From the NCBI RefSeq assembly GCF_009707465.1, contig NZ_CP046120.1:2137501-2201500 (forward strand): a DNA stretch of 64,000 nt. Reading direction: 5' to 3'. The notes below the pieces were generated by a model. That model made no database searches and was not told where the DNA came from. It was given only the letters and a program-made list of their open reading frames with translations. Shown piece after piece: positions 16,968-24,987 of this stretch (the stretch's first letter is position 1; the number at the start of each line of letters is the position of its first letter). Origin of the DNA: Novosphingobium sp. Gsoil 351. Its GTDB lineage: Bacteria; Pseudomonadota; Alphaproteobacteria; Sphingomonadales; Sphingomonadaceae. The translations under genes and the position numbers were made by a program.

Positions 16968-17000
16968 CAAAAGGGCCGCCGGTTTCCCGACGGCCCCTTC
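16968..17000 (-). terminator. Rho-independent terminator of carD
   Basis: On the minus strand a 10-bp GC stem (GGGCCGTCGG with CCGGCGGCCC, one mismatch, GAAA-type loop) is followed by TTTTGGTTT. It lies about 20 bp after the carD stop and is the clearest terminator in this region. Confidence 0.8.
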
Positions 17001-17018
17001 GTTCACTTGCTCAACCGA

Positions 17019-17546
17019 TCAGGCGCTTTCGGCGTAGTACTTCGGCGCGTGCTCGTTGAGGATCGCGAGAATCTTCTTGAGCGCGGTCGGCTCGTCGGTC
17101 TTCTCCATCGCCGCCAGCTCGCGGGCCAAGCGAGACGAGGCGGCTTCGAAAATCTGCCGCTCGGAATAGCTCTGCTCGGGCTGGTCGTCGGCGCGGAACA
17201 GATCGCGGGTCACTTCGGCAATCGACACGAGATCGCCCGAGTTGATCTTGGCTTCGTATTCCTGCGCGCGGCGCGACCACATCGTGCGCTTGACCCGCGG
17301 CTTGCCGGTCAGCGTCTCGAGCGCTTCCTTGAGCGTCTTGTCGCTCGACAGCTTGCGCATGCCGATCGCTTCGACCTTGTTGACCGGAACGCGCAGCGTC
17401 ATGCGCTCTTTCTCGAATCGCAGCACATAGAGCTCGAGCTGCATGCCCGCGATTTCCTCGCGCTGCAGCTCGACCACGCGGCCGACCCCGTGCTTGGGAT
17501 AGACGACGTAGTCGCCGACGTCGAAGGCGAGCGCCTTGGTGGCCAT
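17019..17546 (-). CDS. carD: CarD-family transcription regulator (CdnL-like)
   Basis: CarD/CdnL proteins bind the RNA polymerase beta subunit and stabilise open complexes, notably at rRNA promoters. The 175-residue product has the N-terminal RNAP-interaction domain (FDVGDYVVYPKHGVGRVV, KERMTLRVPVNKV) and a helical C-terminal DNA-contact domain (MWSRRAQEYEAKINSG, DLFRADDQPEQSYSERQIFE). The ATG at 17546 is preceded by AGGA. It has its own upstream gap of about 275 bp with a strong -10 element, and its own terminator, so it is probably monocistronic. Confidence 0.94.
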   Translation of the reverse strand: MATKALAFDVGDYVVYPKHGVGRVVELQREEIAGMQLELYVLRFEKERMTLRVPVNKVEAIGMRKLSSDKTLKEALETLTGKPRVKRTMWSRRAQEYEAKINSGDLVSIAEVTRDLFRADDQPEQSYSERQIFEAASSRLARELAAMEKTDEPTALKKILAILNEHAPKYYAESA

Positions 17547-17738
17547 GTCATGTCCTTTCATCGCGGCGGGAGACGCGGACTCGGCGAAACGACGGTGCAG
17601 GTCCGGGTGGCGAAAGCCGCGGCCTGCCCATGGCCGCACGCCCGGTCGGTGCGCGCATCGATCGGTTGAGCTGGTTTCCTGCCTTGTCAGATCTGCGGAT
17701 CGCGCGGTCCCGAAGGGGTCGAGTCCGCCGCTTGTCCG

Positions 17739-17744
17739 ATTATA
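17739..17744 (-). promoter_or_regulatory. Candidate -10 element of the carD promoter
   Basis: A perfect TATAAT lies on the minus strand, within TTATATAAT, about 190 bp upstream of carD in an otherwise GC-rich gap. The -35 at the usual spacing is weak, so promoter strength and the exact start site are uncertain. Confidence 0.45.
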
Positions 17745-17822
17745 TAACCCATCCGCAACAAAATTTCCACCCCCGCATGCCAATGCGCACAAATACGGGG
17801 TTTCGGAGGGTCCGGCGGGGTA

Positions 17823-18161
17823 TCAGTCGCCCTCGCCAGGGTCGGCCGAGAAGTACTTGTCGAACTTGCCCTCTTCGCCCTTGTGCTCGTCGGCATCGTC
17901 GGGTGAAGGCTTCTTGACCGTGATGTTCGGCCATTCGGCGGAGAACTTGGTGTTGAGCTCGAGCCACTTCTCGAGTCCGCTCTCGGTATCGGGCAGGATC
18001 GCCTCGGCCGGGCATTCGGGCTCGCACACTCCGCAGTCGATGCACTCGCTGGGGTTGATGACGAGCATGTTGTCGCCCTCGTAGAAGCAGTCGACCGGGC
18101 AGACCTCGACGCAGTCCATGTACTTGCACTTGATGCACGATTCGGTGACGACGTAGGTCAT
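17823..18161 (-). CDS. fdxA: 7Fe ferredoxin FdxA
   Basis: This is a low-potential electron carrier with one [3Fe-4S] and one [4Fe-4S] cluster. The 112-residue protein has nine cysteines at 9, 12, 17, 21, 25, 40, 43, 46 and 50. The spacing matches Azotobacter ferredoxin I-type proteins ([19 protein letters not shown] and [13 protein letters not shown]). The acidic C-terminal extension is typical. The ATG overlaps the stop of the upstream S4-domain gene (ATGA), placing it third in a helicase-S4-fdxA unit. Confidence 0.95.
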   Translation of the reverse strand: MTYVVTESCIKCKYMDCVEVCPVDCFYEGDNMLVINPSECIDCGVCEPECPAEAILPDTESGLEKWLELNTKFSAEWPNITVKKPSPDDADEHKGEEGKFDKYFSADPGEGD

Positions 18162-18481
18162 GGCGGCGGTTCCCCCGATGTTTGGGCCGTTTGGCCGGGT
18201 GCTATGGCGAATGGGGCAAGGGCGTCAAGCGTCCGGTAGCAAGCCTGCGCTTCGGGCGCGGGACCACGGCGCTGCGGCAGCGTCACGATTTCGACGATCC
18301 GGACCCGCTCGGCGGGCAGGGTCAGCACGTCACCGGCACGGATGGCTTGCGCGCTGCGCTCCACGCGGCGGCCGTTGAGGCGGATATGCCCGGTGGCGAT
18401 GCGGGCCTGCGCGGCCACGCGGGTCGGGGCCAGACGCAGGAACCACAGCAGCTTGTCGAGCCGCAGCGTCGCGTCGCTCAT
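18158..18481 (-). CDS. S4-domain RNA-binding protein (Hsp15/YrfH-like)
   Basis: The 107-residue protein is essentially one S4 RNA-binding domain ([37 protein letters not shown]) followed by a Pro/Ala-rich tail. Relatives include the heat-shock protein Hsp15, which binds stalled 50S-peptidyl-tRNA complexes; a ribosome-related role is inferred. Its start overlaps the helicase stop and its stop overlaps the fdxA start, both by ATGA. Confidence 0.88.
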   Translation of the reverse strand: MSDATLRLDKLLWFLRLAPTRVAAQARIATGHIRLNGRRVERSAQAIRAGDVLTLPAERVRIVEIVTLPQRRGPAPEAQACYRTLDALAPFAIAPGQTAQTSGEPPP

Positions 18482-21019
18482 CCCGCCGCCCATGCGGTAA
18501 GCGCGGCGAAGGCGTCGCGCGGGGGCCGGGCGACCGGGTGCGACGATACGGGGTGGCGGCGGCGCGGCGGCCGCCACTGCCACAAAGGCGGCGCGGGCGG
18601 GCCGGACTGCCCGGCGCCGAGCGCGCGCGGCGCGCGGACATCGAACCCGGCAAGGCGCAGCAGTCGGGCGTATCCCGCGGTCGACAGTCCCATAGACACC
18701 GCCACCGCCGGATCGAGCGCATAGCGCCGTCGTGGTGCGGCGACGCGCCTGGCGTGGGCGGCGCGCAGCAGCTTTTCCGCCAGATCGACGCGTAGCGCTT
18801 CGCCGCCGAGCGAGCGGTAACCGAGCGGCGGCCTGGGGGCCCGGAGCACCGGTGGAAACGTTTCGGGCGCAGCGGGCGGGGTCAGGCCGCCGATCCGCGC
18901 CAAGGCGGTCCACAGCGCCAGCGGCCCAGGCCTGAGCAGGGCGGGGTGGTGAATGTCGAGCGCACCGATCTCGCAGGCCGAGCGCGCGGAGGCGTTCGCG
19001 TTGCGGCGCGTCGAGCGCGTCGAGTGCAGCGTCGCGCGGCATGATCGCGCACGATTCGACCAGCCGCAGCGCCAACGCACGCAGCGCCGGACCCGATTCG
19101 GGATCGCGCGCGACGCCTTCGAGCGCGACCAGCGGGGCGAGCAGGCTGGTGACCCGCCCGGTCAACGCCCGCTCGAGCGCCCCGGCCACCTCGGCGCGCA
19201 TCTGTGGGGTGAGCCGCGACACCGACGGATCAAGCACGATTCGTGGCGCCAGCAAGCTGCGGCCGCGCTCGAGCCGCGCGACGGTTTCCCCGCCCCACGC
19301 CAGGGTACCATCGGCTGCGATCGTCACCGCCGCGGCATCCAGAACCATCGCCCGCGCGCGATCGGCGAGCAGTTCGGGAAGATGGCGCTCGGCCGCGGCG
19401 AGCAGCAGCTTGCGATCGCCCGCGCGCGCCGCCGGATCGACCTGAAAGCGGAATCCCGACAGTTTGCCGATCGCCTCGTCGTCGACGGTCACCGCGCCGG
19501 TTTCGTCGACGCCTACCGGGAGCAGCGCGGCGTCGGGCCCCAGCTTGCGCATCAGCACGGTGGTACGGCGGTTGACGAAGCGTTCGGTCAGCCGGGCGTG
19601 GAGCGCGTCGGACAGGCGCGCTTCGGCGGCGCGGGCGCGCGCCGCCATTTCGTCGCGCTCCATCACCCAGTCGGGACGCTGGGCGATGTAGGCCCAGCTG
19701 CGAATCGCCGCGATGCGCTGCTGGAGCGTGTCGATGTCGCCCCCGGTGTGATCGAGCTGGGCGATCGCCTGCGCGACATAGTCGCCGCCGATGTGCCCGT
19801 TACCGACCGACAGGTCCTGCCACAGCCGCGCCACGAAGCGCGCGTGCTGGTCCCCGCCGAGCTTGCGGAAATCGGGCAGCGAGCACGCCGCCCAGAACCG
19901 CCTGACCAGCGCTGCGCCGCGAATCGTCCGCGCGACTTCCGGATCCTCGGCGAGAAACTTGAGCGTGGCCAGATCGATCGCCTGGGGCGCGGGGGCCAGC
20001 GCGGGGTTGTCCGGGGGCGCTTTGAGATCGCCGATCAGCGTGGCCAGCGAATCGAACCGCGGCTCGGCCTCGCGCCAGTACAGCCGGGTCAGCGGGGCAA
20101 AACGATGTTCCTCGATCGCATAGACTTCTTCCGGGGTGAACTCGGGCGACGAATCCCCCGCTCCGGACAGCGTCCCGAAGGTGCCGTCGCGCTGGTGGCG
20201 TCCGGCGCGGCCCGCGATCTGGGCCATCTCGGCGGGGGTCAGGCGGCGCTGGCGGTGCCCGTCGAACTTGCTGAGACCGGCGAACGCGACATGGCCGATG
20301 TCGAGGTTGAGCCCCATCCCGATCGCGTCGGTGGCGACGATGTAATCGACCTCGCCCGACTGGAACAATTCGACCTGGGCGTTGCGGGTCTGCGGGCTGA
20401 GCGCGCCCATCACCACCGCCGCCCCGCCGCGGAACCGGCGCAGCATTTCGGCCACTGCATAGACCTGTTCGGCCGAGAACGCGACGATCGCGCTGCGTGG
20501 GGGTATCCGGCTGAGCTTGCGCGCGCCCGTATGGCTCAGCGTCGAGAACCGCGGGCGGGTGACGATCTCGGCGTCGGGCAACAGGGTGCGCACCAGCGGC
20601 GCGAGCGTCGCCGAACCCAGCAGCATCGTCTCCTCGCGCCCGCGGGTGTGGAGCAGGCGGTCGGTGAAGATGTGCCCGCGCTCGGGATCGGCCCCGATCT
20701 GCGCCTCGTCGAGCGCCACGAACGCGAGGTCGGGCCGGCTCGGCATGGCTTCGGCGGTGCACAGCAGCCAGCGCGCGTCCTTGGGCTCGATTCGCTCCTC
20801 GCCGGTGATCAGCGCGACCCGGCCATCACCCTTGAGCGCGCGGACCTTGTCGTAGACCTCGCGCGCCAGCAGCCGCAGGGGAAAGCCGATCGCCCCGCTC
20901 GAGTGCGCGATCATCCGCTCGATCGCGAGATGGGTCTTGCCGGTGTTGGTCGGGCCAAGCACGGCCTTGACGGTGGAGTCGCCGGGTCGCGGGCGATCTG
21001 GGGATGGCCGGGCGGTCAT
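18478..21019 (-). CDS. SUV3-like DEAD/DEAH RNA helicase, frameshifted as sequenced
   Basis: This superfamily 2 helicase is related to mitochondrial SUV3 and alphaproteobacterial helicase-related proteins. Motifs from the N-terminus are Walker A LGPTNTGKTHLA, DEAH-box equivalent FVALDEAQIG, motif III GSATLAP, and motif VI QIAGRAGRHQRDG, followed by a long C-terminal region. After LRALGL the frame turns to nonsense. The frame one base over continues naturally (EIGALDIHHPALLRPGPLALW) and stops at 18478, overlapping the S4 gene. The extra base lies at about 18965-18985. If corrected, the protein is about 846 residues. The ATG at 21019 directly precedes the Walker A region. Confidence 0.88.
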
Positions 21020-21232
21020 CGTGCAGCGAATGTGGCAGCAGCGGCCGCGCGGTTCAAGGTGGCGCGGCTCGGCTTTCAACCGCCACGTCCCATCGCAGGC
21101 GAACCCGGCAAAACGCCGATTTAAGTCGAGTTTAACCCTAAGCGCGCACATAAGCGCGCGACGGAGTGGGATCCGGCGCACGGGAAGCGCGGGCTGCGAC
21201 AGCCCGCCACGCCGGATGAAGGGGGCGCAGGT

Positions 21233-22879
21233 TTGTTCAGATCGCGCGAACAGTTGGCAGGCCGCTTCGGCACGCGCGAGGCGTTCGCCCCCGCGCATGC
21301 CGCGCCCGCCGCGCTGTCGTTCGCCCAGGCGATCCCGGTCCCACCGGCCCGGCCCGAGCCGCTCAGGCTGCGCCGGGGGCGGCGCAAGGACTGGCGGCAG
21401 ATCGCCCACGAGCTGCGCTACGATCACCTGCCCGCGCTCCGCGATATCGATTGGGTGCCCGATCTGGCGCTCGATATCGGCAGCGGACGCTGGCTGCGAG
21501 GGATGGCGACGATGGCCGGGCTGGCGGCCACCGCGCTCCTGTTCTGGCCGAGCTTCGACGCGGTCGAGGCCGCGCCGACGACGCGCGTCGATGCCCGTAC
21601 GCGCGACGAGTTCCGCAGCCAGATGATCATGCCGCTCGCGCTGGGCGGGGACAGCGGGCGGCGGATGGGCGCGACTGCGGCGGTGATCGCGCTTGCGAAT
21701 GCGCCCGAGCGTCCGACCATCCAGCTCGTCGCCACGCTCGGCCAGGGCGACAGCTTCGGGCGGATGCTCCAGCGCGCGGGCGTGGGCAGCGGCGACGCCG
21801 CGCGGATCGAGAGCATGGTCGCCGCCGCGGTGCCGCTGTCCGAGATCGCCGCGGGCACGCGCTTCGACCTGACCCTGGGGCGGCGGACGTCCGCCACGCA
21901 GCCGCGCCCGCTCGACGACCTGAACTTTCGCGCCCGCTTCGATCTCGATCTCGCGGTCGAGCGGCGGGGCGGCGAGTTGGCCTTGATCCGCAAACCGATC
22001 CGGGTCGACGACACCCCGCTGCGGATTCGCGGAATCGTCGGATCCAGCCTCTATCGCTCGGCGCGCGCCGCCGGGGCGCCGGTCAAGGCGATCCAGGAGT
22101 ACTTGCGCACGCTCGATACCCACATGAACCTCGAGATGGACCTCGCACCTTCCGACGAGTTCGACATCGTCGTCCGCTACAAGCGCGCCGGATCGGGCGA
22201 AAGCGAGGTCGGCGACCTTATGTACGCCGGGGTCACCCGCGACGGCAAACCGCGCGCGCAATTGCTCAAATGGGGCAATGACGGTCAGTTCTACGAAGCT
22301 TCCGGGGTCGGCCAGACCAACCAGGTTCGAATGGGCATGACCGCGCCGGTGTTCGGACGGATCACCTCGGGCTTCGGGCTACGCCGCCATCCGATCCTCG
22401 GCTACACCCGGATGCACGCCGGCATCGATTTCGCCGCCGCCTACGGCTCGCCGATCTACGCGACCAGCGACGGACTGGTGACTTATGCCGGGTGGCACGG
22501 CGGGCACGGCAACTTCGTCCGGCTCGACGCGGGCGGCGGTCTGGGCACCGGTTACGGCCACATGAGCCGGATCGCGGTGGCGCCGGGAATGCGCGTCCGC
22601 CGCGGCCAGGTGATCGGCTATGTCGGTTCGACCGGTCTCTCGACCGGGGCGCATCTGCACTACGAGATGTATCGCAACGGGGTGCCGGTCAATCCGGGGT
22701 CGGTGCAGTTCGTGACGACGACCTCGGCGCTGAGCGGCGCCGATCTGGCCGCGTTCAAGGCAAGGCTCGCGGTGCTGCGAGATCTGCGCCCCGGCGCCGC
22801 GCTCGGGCCGCTGTCGGGCCCTGCCGCGGCTGCTCCGCACCGCGAGATCGATCGCCTGAGCACCGCTGCCGCGCGCTAA
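21233..22879 (+). CDS. M23-family peptidoglycan endopeptidase with long cytoplasmic N-terminus
   Basis: This is a predicted LytM/M23 zinc endopeptidase cutting peptidoglycan cross-links in the periplasm. The 548-residue protein has about 90 cytoplasmic residues, one membrane span (about 90-106), an OapA-like middle region (TLGQGDSFGRMLQRAGV) and the M23 domain. That domain has its zinc and catalytic residues in GFGLRRHPILGYTRMHAGIDF, GYGHMS and HLHYEMYRNG. The only suitable start is a TTG at 21233, preceded by GGGGGCGCAGG; the nearby ATG at 21216 is out of frame. It is divergent from the helicase. Confidence 0.9.
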   Translation: MFRSREQLAGRFGTREAFAPAHAAPAALSFAQAIPVPPARPEPLRLRRGRRKDWRQIAHELRYDHLPALRDIDWVPDLALDIGSGRWLRGMATMAGLAATALLFWPSFDAVEAAPTTRVDARTRDEFRSQMIMPLALGGDSGRRMGATAAVIALANAPERPTIQLVATLGQGDSFGRMLQRAGVGSGDAARIESMVAAAVPLSEIAAGTRFDLTLGRRTSATQPRPLDDLNFRARFDLDLAVERRGGELALIRKPIRVDDTPLRIRGIVGSSLYRSARAAGAPVKAIQEYLRTLDTHMNLEMDLAPSDEFDIVVRYKRAGSGESEVGDLMYAGVTRDGKPRAQLLKWGNDGQFYEASGVGQTNQVRMGMTAPVFGRITSGFGLRRHPILGYTRMHAGIDFAAAYGSPIYATSDGLVTYAGWHGGHGNFVRLDAGGGLGTGYGHMSRIAVAPGMRVRRGQVIGYVGSTGLSTGAHLHYEMYRNGVPVNPGSVQFVTTTSALSGADLAAFKARLAVLRDLRPGAALGPLSGPAAAAPHREIDRLSTAAAR

Positions 22880-22926
22880 GGCGCGGTCGCTTTTCACGCC
22901 GCGGGTTTTGCGGCACAAGCGCCCCG

Positions 22927-23919
22927 ATGACCGCCAGCTATCCCGCGCTGCGCCTGCGCCGCACCCGTGCCTCGTCGTGGAGCCGGGCGCTCCACCGCGA
23001 GACCTTGCTTACCCCCGCCGACCTGATCTGGCCGCTGTTCGTGACCGAGGGTCGCGGGATCGAGGAGCCGATCGCATCGCTGCCCGGCGTCTCGCGCTGG
23101 TCGTGCGACGGAATCGCCGCGCGCGCCAGGGAAGCCGTCGCGCTTGGCATCCCGGTGCTCGCGCTGTTTCCCAACACGCCGCATGGCCTGCGCAGCGACA
23201 CCGGCGGCGAGGCGCTCAATCCCGACAACCTGATGTGCCAGGCGATCCGGACCATCCGCGATGCCGTGGGCGACTCCATCGGCGTGCTGACCGATGTCGC
23301 GCTCGATCCCTACACCAGCCACGGCCAGGACGGGCTGGTCGACGCCGCTGGATATGTATCGAACGATGATACCGTGGCAGTGCTGGTCGGGCAAAGCCTC
23401 AACCAGGCCGCGGCCGGAGCGGACATCGTCGCCCCGTCGGACATGATGGACGGCCGGGTCGGCGCGATTCGCGCCGCGCTCGAGCGCGAGGGTTATCCCA
23501 ATGTCCAGATCATGAGCTACGCCGCCAAGTATGCGAGCGCATTCTACGGCCCGTTCCGCGACGCGGTGGGTTCGCGCGGCCTGCTCAAGGGCGACAAGAA
23601 GACCTACCAGATGGATTCGGGCAACGCCGAGGAAGCCTTGCGCGAGGTCGCGCTCGATCTCGCCGAGGGCGCCGACAGCGTGATGGTCAAGCCGGGGCTG
23701 CCCTATCTCGACATCGTCCGGCGCGTGAAGGAACGCTTCGACGTTCCCGTCTTCGCCTACCAGGTGAGCGGCGAATACGCGATGATCGAGGCCGCGGCGG
23801 CGGCCGGCGCGGGCGATCGCGACGCGCTGGTGCTGGAAACGCTGCTGGCGTTCAAGCGCGCTGGGTGTTCGGGGGTGCTGACTTATCACGCGGCCCACGC
23901 CGCGCGGCTGCTCGGATGA
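22927..23919 (+). CDS. hemB: Porphobilinogen synthase (delta-aminolevulinate dehydratase)
   Basis: The enzyme condenses two 5-aminolevulinate molecules to porphobilinogen in haem, sirohaem and cobalamin synthesis. The 330-residue product has both Schiff-base lysine regions: SYAAKYASAFYGPFRDA near residue 202 and MVKPGLPYLD near residue 254. The metal/substrate region DVALDPYTSHGQDGL is of the non-cysteine, Mg-type pattern common in alphaproteobacteria. Its stop overlaps the start of the next acetyltransferase gene (ATGA). Confidence 0.96.
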   Translation: MTASYPALRLRRTRASSWSRALHRETLLTPADLIWPLFVTEGRGIEEPIASLPGVSRWSCDGIAARAREAVALGIPVLALFPNTPHGLRSDTGGEALNPDNLMCQAIRTIRDAVGDSIGVLTDVALDPYTSHGQDGLVDAAGYVSNDDTVAVLVGQSLNQAAAGADIVAPSDMMDGRVGAIRAALEREGYPNVQIMSYAAKYASAFYGPFRDAVGSRGLLKGDKKTYQMDSGNAEEALREVALDLAEGADSVMVKPGLPYLDIVRRVKERFDVPVFAYQVSGEYAMIEAAAAAGAGDRDALVLETLLAFKRAGCSGVLTYHAAHAARLLG

Positions 23920-24452
23920 TCGAGACCGCGCGGCTTCTGCTGCGTCCGCCATCCGCGAACGATCTCGACTGGGTGCTCGAGAACATGAACACCGCGGCGG
24001 TGATGCGCCACCTCGGCGGTGTCCGCCTCGCCGACACGGTCGCCGAGCGGTTCGCATCGGACATCGCCGACTTCGCCGAAACGGGAAGCGGTCGCTGGAT
24101 CCTGTGGCTGCGCGTAGAGGAGCGCCGGATCGGCAGGTGCGGCCTGTTTCGAATGTCCAGCGAAGCCGCGCCGGAAGCCTTACGCGGCCAGCATGAGATC
24201 GGCTGGACGCTGGCCGAACCGTATTGGGGGCAGGGCTATGCCAGCGAGGCCGCGCGCGCGGTGCTCGACTTTGGTTTCGAAGCGCTCGGTTACCCCGTGA
24301 TCTATGCCCAAACCAGCGCTTCCAACGCGGGATCGACGCGGCTTATGGAGCGGCTCGGCCTCGAACGACGCCCCGATCTTGACTATGTCGATCCCGACTA
24401 TCCCGCGGCAGACAACCCGACGACTGTCTATTGCGCGTGGCCGGGTGCCTAG
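23916..24452 (+). CDS. GNAT-family N-acetyltransferase (RimJ/RimL-like), copy 1
   Basis: The 178-residue GNAT protein shows the acetyl-CoA-binding segment YWGQGYASEAARAVLDFGF and the C-terminal TSASNAGSTRLMERLGLERR motif. This is typical of the RimJ/RimL subgroup that acetylates protein N-termini or small substrates; the substrate is unknown. The ATG at 23916 overlaps the hemB stop. A paralogous GNAT gene follows 1 bp after its stop, suggesting an old tandem duplication. Confidence 0.88.
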   Translation: MIETARLLLRPPSANDLDWVLENMNTAAVMRHLGGVRLADTVAERFASDIADFAETGSGRWILWLRVEERRIGRCGLFRMSSEAAPEALRGQHEIGWTLAEPYWGQGYASEAARAVLDFGFEALGYPVIYAQTSASNAGSTRLMERLGLERRPDLDYVDPDYPAADNPTTVYCAWPGA

Positions 24453-24453
24453 C

Positions 24454-24987
24454 ATGAGCGAGTTCCGTCTCGTCACCGATCGCCTGATCCTGAGGTCCTG
24501 GCGCGAAGCCGATCGGGACCCGTTCTTCGCGCTCAACCGCGATCCCGCGGTGATGGAGTTCCTTCCCGAAACCGACCGCGCGGCGAGCAACGATGCGGTC
24601 GACCGGATGCAGGCCGCGCAAGCCGCTCATGGCCATTGCTTCTGGGCGGTCGAGCGCCAGGGCGACGGTGCGTTCCTGGGTTTTTGCGGCCCGATGCCCG
24701 CGCGCGAACCCCTCAACGAGGTCGAACTCGGCTGGCGGCTTTGCCGCGCCGCCTGGGGCCAGGGCTACGCCAGCGAAGCCGCGCGCGCCAGCCTCGCGTG
24801 GTGCTGGGCCAACCTCGCCACGCCGACGGTCATGGCGATCACCGTTCCAGCCAACGTCCGCAGCCGCGCGGTGATGGAGCGGATCGGCATGACCGAGGTC
24901 GAGGGCGGCGATTTCGATCATCCGCATGTACCCGAAGGCGATCCGTTGCGCCGCCACGTTCTCTACCGAATCGCTCGTCCGGCATGA
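24454..24987 (+). CDS. GNAT-family N-acetyltransferase (RimJ/RimL-like), copy 2
   Basis: The 177-residue GNAT protein is built like the preceding gene product: TDRLILRSWREAD opening, AWGQGYASEAARASLAW acetyl-CoA loop, and VPANVRSRAVMERIGM near the end. The two share layout but are clearly diverged, so they probably act on different substrates. The stop overlaps the next gene's ATG (24984-24987), continuing the chain of coupled genes from hemB. Confidence 0.88.
   Translation: MSEFRLVTDRLILRSWREADRDPFFALNRDPAVMEFLPETDRAASNDAVDRMQAAQAAHGHCFWAVERQGDGAFLGFCGPMPAREPLNEVELGWRLCRAAWGQGYASEAARASLAWCWANLATPTVMAITVPANVRSRAVMERIGMTEVEGGDFDHPHVPEGDPLRRHVLYRIARPA

Noticed and set aside
19000..21124. Plus-strand open frame of about 720 codons opposite the helicase
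   Set aside because: High-GC shadow of the helicase with Arg/Gly/Ala-rich sequence and no motif.
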